Assembly: GCA_016748015.1 (NCBI GenBank)
Contig: JAAOMT010000523.1
Location: 795,336-859,335, forward strand
Direction: 5' to 3'
Source of the DNA: Geosiphon pyriformis
Lineage: Eukaryota > Glomeromycota > Glomeromycetes > Archaeosporales > Geosiphonaceae
DNA: 64,000 nucleotides
The notes under the pieces were generated by a model. That model was not told the DNA's origin, did not search any database, and saw only the letters and a program-made list of their open reading frames with translations. The translations under genes were made by a program, and so were the position numbers. Below are positions 59,201 to 64,000 of this stretch, piece by piece. Positions within the stretch are counted from its first letter, which is position 1. Every line of letters starts with the position of its first letter.

Positions 59201-59900
59201 TTTTTTGTTATGTTATTGTTAAAAACAGCTGTTAGATTTACAACAAAAAAAATTTGTGTCTTAAAAAATTGTGAGAAATATAATAAAAAAAACAAAAAAC
59301 ATCTTTTTAAAATATTGCTTTTTGAAAAATTTTATATATAGAAAAAAAAAGTTTTTTACTTTTGGCTTTAAAAAATAATATTTTAAATTAATTAATTAAT
59401 TTTGCTTATATATTAAATTACTAAATAATTTGTTATATTACTTATTATTATTTTAATATAAAACAAAAAAAATTGTTTTTAATTTTAATATTAATTATTA
59501 TGTTAAAAAACCGAATTTTTTTTATTTAAATACTTTTATTTTAATAAATAAAGTTCAATTATTATTTACAAATCAGATATGTATTTTAAATTAAATATAA
59601 TTCATATAATTTTAATATATAATTAGTTAACTAAATTGATTAGAATTTTAAATTTATAATTTTTATATTCTAATTATAATACCAACAATAATAATTGTTT
59701 TATTAATATTAAATTTAATATTAAAAACCCAAAACTTTTATTTTATTAAAAAATTCAAATTATTATTATTTATATTATTATTAAACAAATTATTTATATT
59801 ATATTTTATCTTAAGATTAATTAACGTCATAATCATAAAAAAATATGTAATTTTTGCAAATAGTATTCGCATAATAAATAAGTATTTCCTGACACACTTG
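59201..59900. other. AT-rich border of the repeat block
   Basis: No gene or repeat recognised. From about 59880 CG dinucleotides and balanced codons appear, marking the change to gene-bearing sequence. Confidence 0.55.
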
Positions 59901-59985
59901 ATTGTTGTATGCAATTCACTTACCGTTGTTGTGATCGTTAAAGAGCCAACACCGCACCAAGTGGAGTTGATTGGAAGCATCGCCA

Positions 59986-60264
59986 TCACCTGATATGTCT
60001 ATCCTGAGAGTGTGAGTAATCTTCGCTCTTTGCATTATCGATCACGGAAGAGGTTTCTCTTGGGAGAAGTGATTTGTTGAGAGCCCTTAACATATCCACT
60101 ACGTATTTCTTAGACTTTAAGGTATCTGCGGTCAACTTCGTCATGTTTTCTGGCTTAGCACCAACGTTCTCCACCAAGCCGAACTCGCAATCCAGTAAAG
60201 TGCCTTGTGAAAATCCTTGTGCTTGAGGCGCCACATATTTGAATGGTGGTTCTATCTGTGACAA
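59986..60264 (-). CDS. Hypothetical protein (single-frame segment)
   Basis: 93 codons with ordinary composition: FKYVAPQAQGFSQGTLLDCE, FGLVENVGAKPENMTKLTAD, KKYVVDMLRALNKS. The frame opens after a stop with no ATG (first codon TTG), and CACAG lies just before ATAGAACC, so this is more likely an internal or last exon that starts around 60258. A splice donor-like AACG|GTAAGT is at about 59927 in the next frame. Family unknown. It may be part of one gene with sequence up to 60650. Confidence 0.4.
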   Translation of the reverse strand: MSQIEPPFKYVAPQAQGFSQGTLLDCEFGLVENVGAKPENMTKLTADTLKSKKYVVDMLRALNKSLLPRETSSVIDNAKSEDYSHSQDRHIR

Positions 60265-60716
60265 TATTTACCGAGAACAACCAATCCAGCATTACCTCTG
60301 GAAGCTCTACTGCAAATCTCCCGATATAAAAACATCCGCTTCATCTATTTAGCGATAGATTCTCCATACGAAATGCACAATAGCCAAAAATAAATTTCAC
60401 AAATGGATGTCGCAGAATTTTAAAGACGGTGCTGCTATAGAAAATGTCGATATCTCTTTCAGAAGTCCTCGTCTGCTCAGAGGTCTCAAGTTGGATGTTA
60501 TTGTACCTGTCACATGAGAACTTCCTGTGAGAACCGTGATATTCTGCATCCTCAACATGAAATACGCGTACTTAGAAATTATATAACACTTCAAGTATCC
60601 ATACGACTTTCAGAATGCCCTTCTCAGCTGTCACTTCCTCCTAATTAATTACTATTTCAATTAATACATGGGTCAAGACAATGAAAACAAAGAGAAGGCA
60701 CGAAATGTCTTAAAAT
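60265..60716 (-). other. Probable genic sequence, structure unresolved
   Basis: Balanced composition and CG content suggest exons. Competing frames are open on both strands: minus (TGTITSNLRPLSRRGLLKEI, 60397-60594; RYNNIQLETSEQTRTSERD, about 60345-60513) and plus (NFKDGAAIENVDISFRSPRL, about 60415-60514). I could not decide among them. Confidence 0.4.
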
Positions 60717-60926
60717 TTACTCTTTAGTGAGAAATTCTTCTAATTTCGGAGATTTTTCCTTCACACGACGCGGCTTCTTTTGCACTTTTGAACTTAGCTG
60801 ACTGACGAGCACGTCGTTTTGCTGGTTGCGACCAGCGTCTAGCAACTCCAACCCGTTGATCTGAGATTTATACTTGAGAGTATTCTTGGGAACTGGCAGG
60901 TGAACATACGGTACAAATTCATTTTT
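60717..60926 (-). CDS. C-terminal exon of an unknown small basic protein
   Basis: Exon of 210 bp (69 codons plus TAA at 60717-60719), starting after a plausible acceptor (ATAAACTAG at 60927). Sequence: FVPYVHLPVPKNTLKYKSQI, NGLELLDAGRNQQNDVLV, KVQKKPRRVKEKSPKLEE. Basic, Lys-rich tail. The upstream exon should lie between 60940 and 61100 but could not be found, so the gene is either very short or its first exon is tiny. Divergent from the fork-head gene, about 180 bp away. No family recognised. Confidence 0.5.
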   Translation of the reverse strand, partial: KNEFVPYVHLPVPKNTLKYKSQINGLELLDAGRNQQNDVLVSQLSSKVQKKPRRVKEKSPKLEEFLTKE

Positions 60927-61105
60927 CTAGTTTATTTCCTATATTATTGAGTCATAACCAAAAAAAATCTGATCATGTAAACAAAAAATTATAAACAAGA
61001 GATTTTAAATGTCTCGTGACGGGAAGTTTACTTTTATAACTCTGACTCGAAAATTTTCAAATATCAAAGTCTGCAATTTTTTTACTTATTACGATATAGG
61101 CGAAC

Positions 61106-62160
61106 ATGGCTTTGAATTCAGAGAACTTAGTCGGCAGAACAGATAATAAAATTTCTTCAATTCAACCGCTTGAAGTTCCCTTAAAAACACCACCTATACA
61201 ACCTGCTCACTTTCTACGCTCATCCCAATATTTGGTTGAAGAATCGGATAAATTCACTACAAAGATGTTTCAACTATCACCTTCCGATCCCAAGCAACAG
61301 CCAGTACAAAATCAACAACCAAAGCGAAAGGTTTTATTACTTTAGCTTGGGTTTCTATGATAAATTTATATTAATTAAAATATTAAAAGCATGGGCTAAT
61401 ATTGTCAGATAAAAGATTCTCTACTAGAAAATCCGACTTCTTCACTTAATTTCCTTCAGCAAGAAATAATCGCAAGTTATCGTCTTATTGATGAGAGTAC
61501 AAAGTCATTTAGGAAAAGAATAGAAACTGAGGAACGCCACGAAAATGAAGTAGAATCTAAAGCGTGCAAAAAATCTAGTGAAAGGCCCCCTTATTCGTAT
61601 TCCAGTCTGATTGCTCAAGCTATATTAAATTCTCCTATCAAAATGTTGACACTCAATGAAATTTATAATTGGATATCTTGGACATATCCATTCTATGATA
61701 GAGAAATCAAATCGGGGACGGGATGGATGGCAAGTTGAGGCTCTCCAAATTTTTCATAAAAAATCCATTATTAAAAGTTCTATTTGATTACAAAAATCAG
61801 AATTCTATTCGCCATAATCTTTCTTTGAATCCGGCGTTTGTCAAAATGCCTCGTCCCCTTGAATACCCGGGTAAAGGAGTCCTTTGGTCTATAGCCGAGG
61901 ACCAACAAAACTTGATGGCTGATAGTTGCCTCAAAGAGCGAAGGGGGGCCAAAAAACCAAGAACAATCGCTGACCCCAATTTGTCGGTTGACAATCAGCA
62001 AGTATATGGTTTTTCCGTCCCCCAATCCCAGATCCCGGCACCATCTCCAACTCTTGTCACTCCTTCAATTCCGCCCGTTCTCCCGAATCCATCAATTTCC
62101 GATTCCGAAGCCAACCTTTCTCACCTTCTTTTTTACCGGAGTCGAGATGAGGGTGATTGA
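61106..62160 (+). CDS. Fork-head domain transcription factor
   Basis: Nuclear DNA-binding regulator. Model: exons 61106-61330, 61409-61729, 61801-62160, phase-0 introns of 78 and 71 bp, 301 residues. The fork-head domain is about residues 134-217: [58 protein letters not shown]. The helix-3 core [10 protein letters not shown] is complete; Met replaces the usual Gln after GW. Intron 2 begins GCAAGT and ends ATCAG, a GC-AG intron cutting through helix 3. The N terminus is Pro/Gln-rich; the tail is Pro/Ser-rich. Intron 1 uses a weak donor (GTTTTA). Target genes cannot be told. Confidence 0.88.
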
Positions 62161-62357
62161 CTTTAAGGACCGGTCTCGATCTCTCCTATCATTAACTTAA
62201 AATTTCCAGGTACATATCTTCAATAGGTATTGCTCGCATGATTGAATTCTTATTTTTAGTTAGGTGAACAATTTTGTGGCCTTTAATAGCTACTCTCCAT
62301 CTACTAGGTTACTCTAAAATGCTTAGAGGAATGTTGTAGTGGGCTGTGACTAGTTTC

Positions 62358-62363
62358 AATAAA
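62358..62363 (+). terminator. Polyadenylation signal candidate, fork-head gene
   Basis: AATAAA about 200 bp after the fork-head stop codon, before the convergent ICT1-type gene. Confidence 0.4.
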
Positions 62364-62460
62364 ATGTAAAACTATTCCAACTCCAATGTTGTGATCAATG
62401 ATGATTATATTTTTATATTCTGTTTTTTTTTGTTACAATATAATAATAGATATTATCATA

Positions 62461-62466
62461 TTTATT
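62461..62466 (-). terminator. Polyadenylation signal candidate, ICT1-type gene
   Basis: AATAAA on the minus strand about 82 bp downstream of the stop at 62548. Confidence 0.4.
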
Positions 62467-62547
62467 CTTGACCTGCAATATACATCTTGGGGATTCATCA
62501 ATTTGATTGATCAACATGAGTTTTAAATACATATTAGGACAATATTT

Positions 62548-63595
62548 CTAATTATCAAAACTAAATCGCCGATTCGCTTTATTCTGCGACCTGAACTGCT
62601 TGGCTTCTTTACGTCTTTGATCTTCTGCCTTCTTACTGGTAAAAAATGAGGTTAAACGCTGAGGATAATACAAAATAAATAACTTGACAATGAAACCTAC
62701 AGACGCTCAATTCTTAGGAGTTTTTCTTTGTTTGGGCCTTTTGGGACTTCTGCAGCTTTCACAATTGCATCGTATAATTTTGTGATGCAATCATCAAAAT
62801 TGTGCTGTTGTGACCGTGTTCGATCTGAGGTTAAAACGAATTCACCTTTTTTATTTATATGATGAGCTTCCTGTTTTTAACCCAAAAAATCAAAATTAAT
62901 AATTTTAATCTTTTGCGACAAAATGAATTCTGGGTTTAAAGTCACCTGAATCACTAATTTTGTTCGTGCATACTCTGGTATCCACAACGCTTGCTCTAAA
63001 TTAATTCTCATGTCAACTTTAGTGTTAACTAATATTTTAATTTTGAAAAAGAATTTAATAATTTCTGTAGAGAAAGTTTTTGACATGGAGCAAAGTATAT
63101 GCTCTATATAAAAAAATTGCTCGCACGCTTATTAACATTTTGCCCCCCAGGACCACTGCTTCGCGAATATGCTATCGTCAATTTTTCTATGCAATTTTAG
63201 TGATATCATGAGAAATATGAGATCAATTGGTTTTCAAAAGTATTTCATTAAGGGGCGTTTTACATTTTTTTTCCCCATAAGAAGCTAGTGAAACAATAAT
63301 TTTTACTACCCCTTGGTATAGAATCTTTTTTAAAATTTTGGAGCCATTTCTCTGCTTGCTCTTTATTTTCTGGCGTATCAAGGGTTGATACATGACGCTT
63401 CGGGAAAATCAGGGGTAAAGAGCTTTTAAAGAAAGAAGCTTGGGGTTCTAATTTAAAAATTTTATTTAAAGTATGAAAACTGTAAGAAGGGCAACTGATT
63501 GCTATTCCTAAGCAAAATCTGGGGTTTTTCTTGAGGAAGAAAGAATTTATATTAGAAAATGAATTTAAAAAGCGATGAGTTGAGAAGGCGAACAT
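62548..63595 (-). CDS. ICT1: Mitochondrial peptidyl-tRNA hydrolase, ICT1/MRPL58 type
   Basis: Rescues stalled mitochondrial ribosomes by hydrolysing peptidyl-tRNA. Model: exons 63310-63595, 63127-63186, 62946-63028, 62701-62870, 62548-62635; lengths 286, 60, 83, 170 and 88 bp total 687 bp and give 228 residues, near the family's usual 200 or so. All four introns (65-123 bp) are GT-AG and the frame closes exactly. Exon 1 encodes a mitochondrial presequence-like N terminus (FAFSTHRFLNSF) and EKWLQNFKKDSIPR. Exon 2 encodes the catalytic loop RSSGPGGQNVNK (GGQ at residues 109-111). Exons 3-4 complete the RF-1 fold (NTKVDMRINL, KKGEFVLTSDRTRSQ). The C-terminal tail is basic (KKAEDQRRKEAKQFRSQNKANRRF), as expected for the ribosomal mRNA-channel tail. 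Confidence 0.92.
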
Positions 63596-63836
63596 GATAA
63601 TAATTTGAGGATAAAAATCTATGAAATTGGAAATAGTTTTTTGATTGGGTCTAACTCTTTATAGAAGGTAGATTTCATGATTATCACCCATCATCCCTTT
63701 TGAAATTCTCCCCGCGTCATTTTTCACCTTTTCTTTTGTTCTCGAAACTTCAGAAATATTTGTTGTGACGTATTTTCACAAAGGAAAAGTCCATTCAATT
63801 CGAAAAATTTCATAGCAACTATTTTTGAGGGAAGCC
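63596..63836. promoter_or_regulatory. Divergent promoter region
   Basis: 241 bp between the ICT1-type start (minus) and the next start (plus). Contains a CG-bearing stretch (ccgcgtcattt, 63712-63722) and pyrimidine-rich runs. Both products look mitochondrial, so shared control is possible. No defined factor site recognised. Confidence 0.4.
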
Positions 63837-64000
63837 ATGTTACGAAACCTGTCAAAGTTAAGATCTTATTCCCAAATACAATTACACAAAAATAATACAC
63901 GTTCACAATCTCTCTCTTTTTTTACTTCTACACGCCAGCTACTAAACAAAAATCACAATTCCAAAACGAGTCTTGGTCCTCATGTAGCACGCACTACACT
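63837..64000 (+). CDS. Protein with mitochondrial presequence, 5' part only
   Basis: ATG at 63837-63839 and 54 open codons to the window end. The N terminus (MLRNLSKLRSYSQIQLHKNN...SFFTSTRQLL) is rich in Arg, Ser, Leu and Lys with no acidic residue, typical of mitochondrial import signals. The mature part is not reached, so the product cannot be named. The context is AAGCCATGT. Confidence 0.6.
   Translation, partial: MLRNLSKLRSYSQIQLHKNNTRSQSLSFFTSTRQLLNKNHNSKTSLGPHVARTT

Noticed and set aside
61723-61800. Fork-head start at the ATG at 61723
   Set aside because: It would lose the first half of the DNA-binding domain, which is encoded upstream in exons that splice in frame.
61780-62025. Minus-strand open frames under fork-head exon 3
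   Set aside because: They are antisense shadows of a strongly supported exon with a recognisable domain.

Overview
The window looks like AT-rich repeat heterochromatin next to a small gene island from a fungus. It is probably a Glomeromycotina (arbuscular mycorrhizal) genome of the Rhizophagus type; this is inference from short spliced introns, Sel1-like repeats, the look of the Ty3/gypsy polyproteins and extreme AT richness, not from a marker gene. No rRNA, tRNA or CRISPR array was seen.

1-50640 is one decayed Ty3/gypsy element (A1, + strand, 5' LTR outside the window) split by younger insertions: a solo LTR (3069-3945), two pogo/Tigger-like DNA transposons (E1 4616-9012 and E2 10141-14407, each between TA duplications), and two relatives of A1 in the opposite orientation, A2 (14743-37092, -) and A4 (37796-47878, -). 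A2 contains a solo LTR of another family (22607-23481), a third relative A3 (24183-34646, +, CCAT duplication) and another foreign LTR (36055-37021). All family-A copies share one order: pre-gag segment, gag with CCHC knuckle, aspartic protease, Cys-rich module, dUTPase, beta domain, RT, RNase H, integrase, post-integrase ORF. None is intact; most damage is C-to-T type (CAA/CAG to stop, TGG to TAG/TGA).

50641-57290 is an older layer: an LTR fragment, an A-type integrase relic with LTR, and pieces of a second LTR family (B), so AT-rich that they are recognised mainly by alignment to the younger copies. 57290-59900 holds two decayed copies of an unknown repeat plus AT-rich spacer.

At about 59.9 kb composition changes abruptly (CG dinucleotides reappear) and host genes begin: two small unknown minus-strand coding candidates (59986-60264 and 60717-60926), a three-exon fork-head protein gene (61106-62160, +) with a GC-AG intron inside the DNA-binding domain, a five-exon mitochondrial ICT1-type peptidyl-tRNA hydrolase (62548-63595, -), and the start of a divergent gene with a mitochondrial-presequence-like N terminus (63837 onward).

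Main points of interest: a dUTPase plus an unrecognised Cys-rich module inside a fungal Ty3/gypsy polyprotein; pogo-like elements of one family carrying different cargo (one a Sel1-repeat gene fragment) between the same inverted repeats; and family LTRs that share their 3' part but carry different palindrome arrays in U3.
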